DNA of 64,000 nucleotides from Gelatoporia subvermispora B. Taxonomy: Eukaryota; Basidiomycota; Agaricomycetes; Polyporales; Gelatoporiaceae. Below the pieces are notes generated by a model. The model did not search any database. It was not told the DNA's origin and saw only the letters and a program-made list of their open reading frames with translations. The DNA is taken from the NCBI GenBank assembly GCA_000320605.2, contig KB445796.1, positions 489,531 through 553,530 of the forward strand. The letters are read 5' to 3'. Below are positions 33,788 to 45,047 of this stretch, piece by piece (position 1 is the first letter of the stretch; the number at the start of each line of letters is the position of its first letter). Position numbers and translations under genes: made by a program.

Positions 33788-34971
33788 ATGGCACCAACAC
33801 TAGATTTTTATAGCAATGTGGTACGCAGATGTTCTCATTATCGGTATCAAAGATATCTTGAATGAGTGTCGATTGACCATAGACACTGGACACGCACGGA
33901 TTCGTCCCTGATCCCCGCAGCAGAGGAACGATGGGTATCCTATGGTCAAGCTTATCCACCCTCATGCTTTGCACCTGGATAGTTGTATACCGAGGCAGAA
34001 CGATGCACATAGGACCCGCCGTCCTCGAGAAGCTGGCGTTGGGATGCCTCTTCGTCTTGGCCCCCGAGATTCCACTTGCTTGTGCCCTATGTGAGGTTCT
34101 AGAAGTACGACGTTCTCTCGCTCTCTACCGGGGACACAGAGACGAGTGCCCAGGTGAAGAATGGTCAGCCAACGATTGCGTGTACGTTAGCACGGGTGGA
34201 TATGCCCTCGAGGGAAGAAGATCACTTACGATGGAGGATATTCTGATACTCATACGCCATCGGTTCATTTCCGAACGGCTACCAAAATCAGTGTCAACCC
34301 GGTATACGTGTAGCGCTGTCACCGCTGTGAAGACAATTGCATACATGCAGGCGTTGTGGCTTGTCGCGCAGTGCATCACACGTGTAGCGATAAACGCCCC
34401 GATTTCTACCCTCGAGGTTGGCACGTTGGCATACATCCTCATCGCATCGATGATTGAAGTGGTCAATTGGCGCATCCCACCGTGTTTCGAAATATCCATA
34501 CCCATCCCACTTCTTCCCGGAAAAACGTATGAGGACGCCGAAAGAATTATGCAAGACCCGCATTGCATTAACTGCACCAAGCCCCGCTCAGCAAATCTCG
34601 AAACCTGGTTTGCTCGAATCCTCGTGGTCGCTACATGCGTTGGATTCGGCTTGTGGTGCTGCCTTGCTTGGAATAACACATTCCCATCGCGAACGGAGCA
34701 GCAACTGTGGCGCATCTGCGCCGTGCTGTCCACATTCCCTCTTCCCGTAGCAGTCATCGCTATTGCCGTATTGAACCCCTCTCAACGTCGAAGTGGATCG
34801 CTGATGTACATCGTGTCCAAGTTCATGTATTCCTTCGCATTGGCGTTGAGCACTGCTCTCTACATTTTCCCACGATCCTTCCTCGTCATCGAAATGATCA
34901 TCGGGCTCCGCCAAATGGCACCAGGAACGTTCAATGTGATCCGATGGACGACCTTCCTTCCACACATATAA
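33788..34971 (+). CDS. Seven-helix membrane protein B (subtype B/C)
   Basis: Two exons, 33788-33820 and 33883-34971, encode 373 residues beginning MAPTLDFYSNV and continuing TLDTHGFV. Seven hydrophobic segments are visible: MGILWSSLSTLMLCTWIVVY, LALGCLFVLAPEIPLACAL, VKTIAYMQALWLVAQCI, VGTLAYILIASMIEVV, ILVVATCVGFGLWCCLAW, LSTFPLPVAVIAIAVL and FALALSTALYIFPRSFLVI. The loop motif LTMEDILILIRHRFIS and the ending FLPHI are shared with gene C. The same short-first-exon layout and junction (before TLDT) are seen in gene C, which supports the model. It converges on amidohydrolase copy 2. Function unknown. Confidence 0.87.
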
Positions 34972-35636
34972 CGCCACATCAATTTACACCTCGAGTGCAT
35001 TATTCGACGCAACCACTTACAATTCTGAGGCAGCCCCGATTTGACTGTTCGACGTTTCCTACGACTGTCTCCAATCTTTGACCATGCATGCCTTTGGAAT
35101 TCTTGCATCGGAACAAGTGTGCAGGTGCGGTCATCCTTCCTGACATTTACACGATCACTTCCACCCTGCACACACTATGGTGCGTCAAATAAAACGCGCG
35201 TAATTCTTTCTACACACATATGAGTCTCGTGCCCTCTCACTCCATCTGTAGCGTGTCTTCGACACGTTATCTTGTCTCGTGATCCGTGTCATTGTATACC
35301 CTTCAGGCCCCGCCCCGTATGGAGCGTATTCATGCAACAGGCAGTCACTTGACCTATCTGATGTGGATGCACTCTGATTCCGCGAGTTATCAAATTCAGG
35401 TTCTCCCTTTACCACCACCACTACATAACCCATCTCTTGTCCCTTGAGCCCGCATGTAATACATGAACACGACCTTATTATCTGCTTTCATCACCCGTAA
35501 ATCACTCGAAAAGTGAACACGAGTAGGGTTCGATCTGCTCAATCGCGCCCTATGCACTGAAGGTATTCTGATCTCCGAACCTTGAGAATTTTCCTGCTAC
35601 AGCCTTACAATGTTTCTGTCGTCACCAAGATCCTAT
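34972..35636. other. Convergent intergenic region
   Basis: 665 bases between seven-helix gene B (+) and amidohydrolase copy 2 (-). It should contain both 3' untranslated regions. Short frames only; no repeat recognised. Confidence 0.45.
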
Positions 35637-38600
35637 TCAAAACAAATCCACAACGCCTCTTCTGGGAGAAACAATAGCAACCACCTTTCCTTCGAAATCC
35701 AGCAAGTCTCCTCCTATAGTCGCCACAAGATCTTCCTCTCCGACTGCAGTCTCGAGGCCAAGTAAATGTTTCACATTGATCGATCCCAATGCAAGAGCTG
35801 CCTCCTTTGGAATCACGTTCGGCGATTCGTAATGCGCCTGGAGGATATAAGTACCTGAGCATGGGCACGAGCATGAAGAAGTTAACATACCCAGCCAGCA
35901 TCGAACCGCGTGTTGCGCACGGCCCAGGTGCTCAGCTCCGCCGCGCCGCTCACTCCTTGGGGACCTATGCCCACCGTGACGTTGTGTTTGATCAGATGGG
36001 CAATAGGTCCGTCTTCCGACAGCGGAGGGCCCGGAGCGCTGTCACGTCCGTAGAGATTAGCTGTCGTGACCATGTACACCTAATTCTGAGAGCTCACATG
36101 CGCCTTTCACTCCAGGTATACGGCTATACATGAAGTAGGTCATCGTGTCTGGTACCTTGCTCTGGTTGTAGTACTTACGAATGACCGAGGTGGCTTGAGG
36201 ATTATGCCCACATTCGCGGCGCTCAGCTCACTTGCGAGCAGGTGGGCCTCCGAACCGCCCTCGAGTGTCATCTTGAGCGGGACCTGCGTCTCCGCCTCGA
36301 CTTCGCTCTTGAGCTCGATCAATGTGGCGATGATATCAGCACTGCCCACTTCGACAACTAGTGGCAGCTTGCCCTACGGCGCATATTGAGCTGTGCGATC
36401 GCGAATACACAGGTCGTCAAAGTTACCTCTGACACTTGCTTGAACCACTTTGCGTACGTTCCTTCCAAGGAGCCTAAAAGAAGCTCGCGAAGCGCTGCAA
36501 CCTGCGTACTGACGCTGGGGATGCCGCGTCCGAATGATATATGCACCGCCGTGACGTCCTGGACTAGTGCACCGCGCTCCAGCTTGTGCGCAGCAGCAAC
36601 GGAGAACGCCGTGCTGAGCCCACCGAAGAATCCTGATGGCGGTGGTGCAGTGATGCCCACAGTCACCCCGGCCCGGTACGCCAGCCTATCTCCCACTATC
36701 AGCGCATCCGCAGCCATACACGTCTCGAGGCCAGACTCACAAAGCGTCCCTGGTCGCGAACTGCAAACCATCCACGGCCCTCGGTAGGAGTGCTGCCTCA
36801 AGCAGTGGCGATAATCCCGGCGCAAACGGACTTGGGGACTCCCCATCAACAGTGGAATCTTCCATCGCAATCTCCTGCAGACCAAGGTTTGCACCATACG
36901 TGACGAGCCCAGGTTGGACGGACCCTCCGCGCAGATCAATCACGCGTATGTCTGGGAGCGCAAGAAACGCTGCGCACGACTCTGCCGTGGATGCAGCCGA
37001 GCAGACGACACGTCCACCCTGGACGACGACGACGTGTTCGCTGTCGCCGTCGCCAGCACGACGCTGGGCTCCGAACACGTCGACGATCTTCTCGCCTGTG
37101 TGGTCCACCGCCCAAAGGTGCGCGACGTGCACAAACACGACCATGCCAGAGTCCTGGACGGACTCGGTCGGGCCAAGCGGCGGGAGGCCCTCGTACTGCA
37201 GCGCCGCCGCGGCTTCGCGGTCAAAGTTCGGTGTGTTTGGTGCGATGTTGTGGGATGAGGGCTTGACGGAGACGTGAGGGGAGGGGATCTGGCGGATCCC
37301 GTCGATGAAGACCTGCGCGGGAGTCGCGCCCAGGGAAAGGGGGTGGCTGTCCCATATAACGAGATCCGCATCGTATCCTAGAGCCAATGTCAACTTGTGC
37401 TTGCAGAGACCCTCGATGCGCATACAACGACTAACGACTGACCTTCTCTCACGTATCCAATGCGGTGCTCCAGACCGAGCACTTTGGCGGGTGTGCTGAT
37501 CACGGACGCCAGCGCGATGTTCTCGGGCAGCCCGTAGTAATGCGCCTGGGAGGCTTCGTTCATCAGGTACCTGGAGACAATCGCAGAGTGGTCTGACTAT
37601 ATGCGGGAGTGAGCGCTGCTCTAACACTCAGGAAGTGCGCATCCGATGCACCTTCATGACGACGTCGATGCCGTTGTCCGCGAGGATACGGGGCGCAAAC
37701 TCAGAGTGTCTGTATGCTTCGCGCTTGTATCTAGTGATCGAGCGGTTATGAGTTGAGCAGGAAATAAGGAGATACAGAGCGGATGCTGATTGCTACCTGG
37801 AGAATGCGGCAAACATCGCAATAGCCGGTGGGTGCTCTAGAGAATGGGTTCAACATCAAACTGTGTTGGGTTGTGGAAGCAACCGACCGTATGCTTTCTT
37901 CAGTACCTCCGGCACGAGATATGCTTCATGTGCGTGGTGGAACGCGGCTACAGGGAACTTGAACTCTTGCGAGAGCTGCAGCATCACTCAGTCATCAAAC
38001 ACAAACTCGCGATGTGTCTAGTGATCATCTGCCCACATACCCGCACGAAGTTGTCGAAGTCAACTGCTTCGTAGCAATGCGTCTGCACCTGTTGCGCATG
38101 ATGTTTCAATGCAGAATCTTGGAAGGCTACCAGCATCCCGGCCGTACCTTTACTTTGCCTCTGAGGATGTCTACCAGTGATTCCCATTGCAGATCCTCAG
38201 GGAACGTCTGCCCCTTCAGACCGTCCCAATCCCTTGCAAGTGCCTTCTCACAGAACGCGTCTTGCGCACCCTTGATCTCTCGCGCTTTATTGTATCTGTC
38301 ATGCTCCGAATCAGCTCCAGATGCAAACAAGGATGCAAACAACTCACGCTTTACGCCACGCCCAAACGTCGTCCATGCGTGTGTCTCCGTAAACGCGGGC
38401 TAACGGAGGGCACATCAGCACCGTGTCCGACGCACCGTGAGGTATCCGGTTCAGACATACCCGGATTCTCGCCTGCTCAGGCGGTCAATCATCCATGATC
38501 GTCAACCGCCAGAGTTCACTCAAACTCACCGCATGCATGTCTGACGCGATAGGCTCAGCGTCGCCGCAACAGCAAACAAACGTTAGACCTACTTCATGTG

Positions 38601-39644
38601 GCGCCACCGCGGCGGCAGGCGAGAATCAACGTTGGAGCCATTCAGGCCGAACGGCGGCTCGAGGAGCAACGAGGTGGGAGACCGTTCCTTCGTGGGCCTC
38701 AATTTGATGACGAACGCCTGGCCGCCTGCACACCCAGGTCAGCACCCGCAGCACTGAGACGCAGATCTGCCCACCGATCGCGTTCGCGGAGCCAGGGAGG
38801 ATGAGGGAGGTTGTTACTCCCCCCGCCACGGCGAGCTTGTAGCCTAAACGTCACATGAATATGACTAGCACTTCCTGGTGCGAGACTTTGTGCATTTGAC
38901 TCACTGTCGTCATGCGTGTTCAGACCGTCGAGGGCGCGGAGCCACGGGAGTATGGGGTCCTTGAGCGAGTTACCGTCCTCGGCGCCGTTCAGTGCTGGTG
39001 CCGCGCCGACACCGATGTGCGAGTGGACGTCGATGATGCTGATGGCGAACGTCACATTACGCTGAATTCCTCCGAAATCCAATCGCGAGGCGGAGTGGAC
39101 TTACCCGGGGGTCACCCAGGCACTAAATGATATCACCGGGGTCAAATCCAAATTGCGCGCAAGCATAAGGGGAAATGACAAACCCGTGCGCATCGATAAT
39201 GTCATACTCCGCGGTGCTGTCCACTGAGCTCTGGGTGGCGTGGCCCATGGCCTTGATGATGCCCCCATCGAGGAAAATATTGCCCTTCAGGATTTCCAGG
39301 CCCTGGTTCCGCCCGGTCCATATCGTCGCGTTCCGGATGAGCGTCGCGCGCGTGCCCGGGACGAACCTGTCCGAGCGCGTCCTGTTCGCAAAGTCGGGCG
39401 GCGGGGCGGGCTTCGTGTGGAGCGCGGCGCATTTGTCGAGAATCTCGTGCGCGTGTAGGGGTACCACCGAGCTCGAGGTGAGAAACAGACCCGAGAGTGG
39501 CGACAAAGTCAGGACGGGCAGCAGAGTGCAGAGCGCGGCGAGAGCTAGCACGGCAGGCACCAGCTGCGCACTGTGATGGCGGCGCCCCGCCGGTCTGGGT
39601 CGATACCAGGAGCCGCCCTGGTCGGTCGCGGCGGCTTTGTCCAT
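35637..39644 (-). CDS. Membrane-anchored two-module amidohydrolase (CE9-like), copy 2
   Basis: An intact paralogue of the gene at 23.6 kb, traced through about 20 in-phase exons on the - strand. Start MDKAAATDQGG at 39644 (A at -3, G at +4). A hydrophobic anchor near residues 27-52 is followed by PLHAHEILDKC, as in copy 1. The metal motif IIDVHSHIGVG, then QTHCYEAVDF, FHHAHEAYLV and SDHS are kept in module 1. Module 2 reads PGLVTYGANLGLQEI where an active enzyme would have HxH. Exons of 18 (39122-39105), 11 (38540-38530) and 12 bases (38472-38461) occur, the last two at the same places as in copy 1. The end is RRGVVDLF. Copy 2 is more GC-rich than copy 1. Substrate unknown; the location is probably the secretory pathway with the enzyme in the lumen (inference). 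Confidence 0.87.
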
Positions 39645-40586
39645 CGTAGCTGAGCACCAGACTGTTGAGAGCTTGCTCAGCCTAAGTTTTGCTAGTAGAA
39701 TAGGATGCAGTGGACGACAAGGTCCATCAAGTGGAAGCGAGTGCGAGCAAGATGACGCCAAGAACGCGCATCCTGATGCGGTCGATCTCGATCGTGACGC
39801 ATGGCTGTCACGTGAGCCCCTCAGGACCGACGTTGAACGGACCCATTTTCGACGCGAAATTAATGTGAGGCGCTGAGCCAGCCTATGATGCGAATATTTT
39901 CCACGACTGTTGCATTACTGGACGCCTCGACTGTGTGCAGAGCGCACGGCATGCGGGCGTGTGACGTCTAGCAAGATATACCATATGCAGCTGCGCACAA
40001 TCGGCGAAACGGACAGCATCGCTAGAGACGATGACAACTGCTGTCACATTACAACATACTGACATACACTGAGGCACGATTCTCGTCTGCGTGAGGCAGA
40101 CACGTCACGACCGCACAAACTCTACTGAAGTCAGGCTTTGAAATCTGCCCCAATCAGAGTTCGATTTTGAAAATAGTCGATATGGGGACATGTAGAAATC
40201 GTGCTGTCTTCGTAGGCCGAAAGTTCTATCAAGTGCTCATACTGAGTTCAGATCATAAGGTAAAAAGTCTGTAATCCGCATGCATCCGGGCGGTGGATTA
40301 ATTAAATGTTTCGAAACGGCAGATAATACAACTGGATCTGTCGGGTGCTTGATGGAGAGTAGCCAGGTGTTTGGATGTAATTCTACTTGATCGACTTACG
40401 GGGTGCAGCAGCTTGTCCAACCCCACCATGGCCAAGGTAGCTTATGTCCAGAATGACTACTTATTGTCCGATGACAAGTGTATTTCAGATGGCTTAGATG
40501 AGTATTCAAAACCAGATGTTTGCGCTGGTCTTCGCTACCACGGGAGTCGTCGCGGACATCATATTATTTCATCAAAGACACTAGAA
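39645..40586. other. Upstream region of amidohydrolase copy 2
   Basis: The promoter side of copy 2. The block 39.75-39.83 kb matches sequence at 43.54-43.61 kb beside amidohydrolase relic 3, so upstream sequence was duplicated with the gene. A dispersed repeat occupies 39982-40200. No gene is visible. Confidence 0.45.
39982..40200. repeat. Dispersed repeat, copy 1
   Basis: These 219 bases, from ATGCAGCTGCGCACAA to CATGTAGAAATC, recur in the same orientation at 42341-42582 with roughly nine of ten bases matching by eye. I see no coding capacity, no terminal inverted repeats and no clear target duplication, so the element class is open (solo LTR remnant, MITE or simple duplication). Confidence 0.7.
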
Positions 40587-41822
40587 TCATGCAATACTGG
40601 CAAGAAATTTTGTACTTCCCTCTGGTTGGTCCCAATGCGGCTGCCGAATGCTCATTAATTCGATATACCTGATCCTAGGGAACACATACGAAGTGATTCG
40701 CACCTCGCATCCTCCTGACATTTATCTTTCGCGCCTTCTCGGCTTCCTTAGCGATTCTCAGTATATTCCACGCGCCCAACAAGGCATCTCCGGGACTCAT
40801 GTCGGACCACACGAGCTCGACACGGAGATCAGGCAGGACGTCGGTATTGGTTAGCGCGCGCCTGCAGTTCGCCTCGTAGATGGTCCTGTGCACGTTCACA
40901 AGGGCAAGATGGGACCGTGTTGCACCGCCCACGTCCGTACATCCTGAAAGCTCCTCCGGCGTCATGGCTTCAAGGGTCGGGCGCTGGTGGGGTAGAGCAT
41001 CAGGGATCAGGTGCCGCACGCACCTGGCAAGCCAGCCATCGAGGGGCATATCCATGAAGGAGTCGAGCATCGTGGGGTCGTGCGCGTAGTATGCCGAAAC
41101 CCATATGGCGAATGTCTCGCCCTTCACCTCGAATGGCACAGCGGGGTCGCGGAGGGGATTATACAACTTCTCCAGGGGAGGCATGTCCGGTCCTGAGGCA
41201 TGTGGCGCCGGATCTACGAAAGGCTCAGCAAAATGTCGTACAACACGGAGTGTAGACGACACATACCGTATATGACAACCCCGCGAAGATACTGTCCCAA
41301 AAGGTCCTGACTCTCCTTTGACAGCTCGTTCAGGTGTGCAAAGAATGTGAAACCCATGATATTTCCAGAAGACCACGCAAGGAATGTCATGCCTCCGGCG
41401 GTCCCGGTGGGCGTCTGAACCTTCTCAATGACCATGCCTTCCTTGATCAGCCACAACAAGAACTCTGACAGTTCGATCCCCCGGTCGCGAATCATCTGCG
41501 TCTGGGATTCGACGTCGTCCCTGTGCAGGTCGGCTATCTCTTCGTCTGTATATGGTGTAAAACCAGGGTAGTCGCGCTGGTTGATCGCTATAAGCCGAAG
41601 CCCGTGCTTGTGCGCATACGGGAACATGGGGATGAGGATCTCTAGTGGTATGCGTCGGCGCTCAGCTCAATGCAACCGTCTTGTTCAGACTCACGACTGT
41701 AGTATATGGTCCCATCACCCATGAACGAGCACGAGGGTGGTGTAGTCAGGGACATCTGGAGGAGGTCCAGTATCGTAATAGAACAGTTGTGTTCCCTTCT
41801 CGTCGACAGCAGCGACTGGCAT
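40587..41822 (-). CDS. Alpha/beta-hydrolase fold protein
   Basis: The chain is 41822-41719 (tentative), about 41640-41267, 41213-40690 and 40640-40587, ending PHWDQPEGSTKFLASIA. The first exon reads MPVAAVDEKGTQLFYYDTG and ends LVLVHG, the oxyanion-hole HG. The core carries LRLIAINQRDYPGFTPYTDEE, the nucleophile elbow LAWSSGN, LVWSDMSPGD for the acid and GANHF for the His. This fits fungal serine hydrolases of the alpha/beta fold; the substrate is unknown. Odd point: after HG the frame meets TGA, and no splice pair restores the frame into MFPYAHKHG without losing a base. The 5' junction may hold a one-base frameshift or an assembly error. If real, the gene could be freshly inactivated; everything downstream is intact. 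Confidence 0.75.
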
Positions 41823-42340
41823 CGCGATGATTAATGATGATAGAGACGCTCTCGAGGTCAATACAACGATGCTCCGGATATGTACCAGGGTGCGCGCTCC
41901 GTGTACTGTACACCAAGATCTTCTAGGCGCGGAGAGTGTACCCGAGTTGTGGATCGGATTACTCCTACGTGCACAACTGCACCGGCTTGTGTCGAGTCAG
42001 AGTCCCTCTCAGAAGCAGTAGAAATTCGAGAGAAAAGCGCTCTTATTCACAGCTGAAGCCAAAGAGAAAACACACGAGGTTATTTGACTGTAGCACGGAC
42101 GCCGAGCGCCGAGCGCCGAACGCCACGCAGCATGGTGCTTGTCGCCGGTGGAAGTCCTATCCTATCTAGCATCTGCTCCTGACGGAGCCATATGCCAGCC
42201 GTGATGGAACTCGGACTGCAGCTGTACATTTTATCTCGTAGAATGTTAAATGAGTCCTTCATGCATGGTAGTTTCATACGAACACCGACGAGGCGTTATT
42301 GTTGCGCGAGACACTGCTATCCCTTGCCCAGCGAGATCTC
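41823..42340. other. Upstream region of the hydrolase gene
   Basis: About 0.5 kb above the alpha/beta-hydrolase start, running up to the second copy of the dispersed repeat. Short frames only. I see nothing further in it. Confidence 0.4.
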
Positions 42341-42582
42341 ATATATGCAGCTGCGCACAACGTGCAGAACGGACAGCATCGCTAGAGACGATGACAATTA
42401 CTGTCACGTTCCAACGTGCTGAAATACACTGAGGCACGATTTGGCGAAGAAAAGAGCACCAGAGCGATCTGCGTGAGGTAGACACGTCACGACCACGCAA
42501 ACTCTCCTGAAGTCAGGCTTTGGAATCTGCCCCGATCAAGTTTCGATTTTGGAAATAGTCGATATAGGGGCATGTAGAAATC
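42341..42582. repeat. Dispersed repeat, copy 2
   Basis: Direct repeat of 39982-40200. It carries an extra stretch of about 24 bases in the middle (around 42450, GAAGAAAAGAGCACCAGAG) that is absent from copy 1. It sits directly beside amidohydrolase relic 3. Confidence 0.7.
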
Positions 42583-42639
42583 TTAACTTGTACAGCTATG
42601 GCAGTTTCGAAGCTTCACCTTGAGGCTTACTTCCGCCGT

Positions 42640-43270
42640 CACCGCAACGAAAATGACGTCCGCTCGAATAAACTATAACATGCTTTCCTAGGGCTAACCC
42701 AACACCAGTTCTGCAGATATTGTCAGAAGGTACCGTAAGTCCATCCTCCCACTTATGTGATTCGTCCAGTTGACCGAATCCAACGACCGGAGACACACTC
42801 ATTGCAACGCTGCCACAGTCTCGCGGATGAAGTTGGACGTGATAGGTGCAACACTCCGGGACACGGACTTCGTGCGGAGACATTCTGGAAGATCCAGTGG
42901 AGAAGGAGCAGCACAGCTTGCGCGCGCGGGCGGCACCCAGGAAGAGCCTAAGGTAGCCGGCCCACATGGTAACAAACGGTCCATGTCATAGCCTAGCTCA
43001 AAATCAACATGTTTGTCAAAACTTACGCTCGACATTCCCTTTCTGATCTCCGGATCAAGGACCTTCGCGGGTGTGCTGGTCCCTGACGCAGTGACGCCAG
43101 GGCGGTGCTGCCGGACGCGCCTCGCTGCGTCCGGTTCTCCCCATCTTTGCATCGAATTTTATCAGGCACGTGAATAGCCCATGCTGTATGGCATGGACAC
43201 GAGCTGGCAACAAGCGCGTTCTTCGCAAAGTCGGGGGCGAACCTCGTGTGGGGGTGGATGATTATAGATG
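42640..43270 (-). pseudogene. Relic of the CE9-like amidohydrolase (relic 3)
   Basis: Patches match copy 2 on the same strand. 43213-43262 matches exon 1 around the PPDFANRTRSD coding part. 43034-43104 matches the TPAKVLGLEHR part. 42799-42880 matches the APNTPNFDREAAAALQ part, read here as APITSNFIRETVAALQ. Exon 1 is joined almost directly to sequence from the middle of the gene, so the exons with the metal motif are deleted, and frameshifts and stops are present. It cannot encode an enzyme. Upstream sequence at 43.54-43.61 kb still matches the copy 2 promoter side. Confidence 0.8.
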
Positions 43271-45047
43271 CAATTGCTATGCAGGATAAACCTAAGATAC
43301 CTAGATGACAAGCAGAGAGCGTGGAGCAGAGTGCAGGCACAAGCTGCGTGCGCAGTACGACGACGCCCTGGCCTAGACTGATGTGAGGAGCCGCCTAGGT
43401 GGGCGATGTTTTACTTCATCATAGCTGGCTACCAGACGCAGACTGCCGCGATGCTTTGTAGAGCCCAGATCGATGCTACAAAAGGTCACGTAGAAGGGCG
43501 AAGCGGAGGACAAGGACCGTCAACTCGGGTAAGCCAGGCGAGCTCACACAAGATGACACCAAGAACACGCGTCCCCATGCGCGCGATCTCGATCGCGACA
43601 CATGCACGGTCACGTGCGTTTTCTCTTGGAGTCTGCCAAAGACGGAGAGTTTCTGGAGCGCTGCGATGCTGTGGGGCTCTGTCGTCGAGGCCCTGCCGTG
43701 TACGCATGCAAGCCTCAGAGCTCCACAAGCCGAATCTCTGTCCACATAGCGTTCTGGACCCGCGGTCCCATCCGGATAGCGCATCTCAGCTCGAGCATCG
43801 GTCCGTGTGTTGCTATCGGCGATACAGCACCGACGGAATCAAAATCAACTCCCGCCTGTTCTCCGTGCCTGGTGCTGTCCGCGGGGTGTCCGCTGGTGTC
43901 CCTTGCACGGACGGACGCGGAGCGGATGGAAGCGTGGTGGTCGGTGGACACTGGAAGGACACGGCTGCGCGCGCGAAATCCAATCTCGATTCGACCCCAA
44001 GCTGCGGCGTGCGTGGGCGTGCGCTCGCGAACATGCGACGGGGCTCGGATAGCAGAGCCTAGCAGAGCCGAGGCGCGGAAAAGCGTCATGTCGAGGTGAC
44101 GGGGAAAGGCAATCCACATATCGAGGACCAACCGCGCTGACGTGCGCGACGTCCGTCACAGGGCGATCAGGCGCGGGGCTGATATCGTCCAATATCGCCC
44201 GGGGCAGACGGCCGCGGACACTGGTTCTCATAAAGGCCGGTGCCACGGCGGGAACGGGGAGACGACGCTAGAGATGGGAAACGAGGAATCTCGCAGGACC
44301 ACAGCCTGGCTGATGACAGAAGTGCAGATCTCGGGGCGCAAACAGGGTCTAACAGGATGCGAGCGAGCTGCGGAGGAGCGTGTACACCGGTCGAGGAGAT
44401 GTGATATGCACACGCAGGGCGCGTTTCTTGCCGTTGGGGCGGCCCTTGGATCATCGCCAGCGTCCGCTGATAGGCATGGCTAGCGCACGGGGCGGTATGA
44501 GGTGCGTGGCCGTCGTGTGTTGCGGCACCAGCCAGTACTTGCCAGAGCCAAATGACAGAAGCTGCCACCGGTCGACGAGCGGAAGAAGCCGGAGTTCGGA
44601 GCGGGGCTGGATGCCGGCGTCGGCACAACCCACGATTGGTGAGCGGCAGACGCCGGCACGCGAGCGGCACCGCCGGCACGATCCATCGCAGCCCTCGCGC
44701 CAGCGTCAACGTTCATAGCGCGCGGATAAAACAATCCCTCGTCGCCTTCAGTCGCGAGTCTCCTTCGGATGGTGCAGGTGGTGCTCCAGTCGACTCTCCG
44801 ACCCCCTCAAAGCCCCCCGCATCCCCCTCCCTCCTCCCGCTCTCTTCCTCCCACCTCGCTCGCTGCGGCGCAACCCAAAATACAACGCCTCCTCGCGCGC
44901 TAACGACAACAATAACCATTACCGCAACCGTGAGTGCACAACGCTCTTTGTCCTCGTGTACAGCACCGCTAAACGCATGGCCGCATTTAGAGCCTTAAGT
45001 AGTCGCGAGTCGAGCATACAGGCCAACGACCTTCTCGTTTGCCCTTC
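43271..45047. other. GC-rich upstream region of the channel gene
   Basis: About 1.8 kb. The left end holds upstream sequence of amidohydrolase relic 3 (43.54-43.61 kb matches 39.75-39.83 kb). From 43.6 kb the DNA is GC-rich, which keeps long frames open on both strands by chance (for example 43406-44062 + and 44167-44709 -). They show no domains and overlap each other. The last 250 bases are pyrimidine-rich, as in a fungal leader. Confidence 0.45.

Noticed and set aside
39123..39761. A continuous 212-codon frame for exon 1 of amidohydrolase copy 2
   Set aside because: The part after DAHG is an intron with a GTTTGT donor and an ATTTAG acceptor. Removing it restores the GAWVTPG block seen in copy 1. 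The first 39 codons lie above the better start at 39644.
43406..44709. Long frames on both strands in the GC-rich stretch before the channel gene
   Set aside because: The frames overlap each other, have low-complexity Arg/Ala/Ser content, and part of the stretch is recognisable as duplicated promoter sequence of an amidohydrolase.
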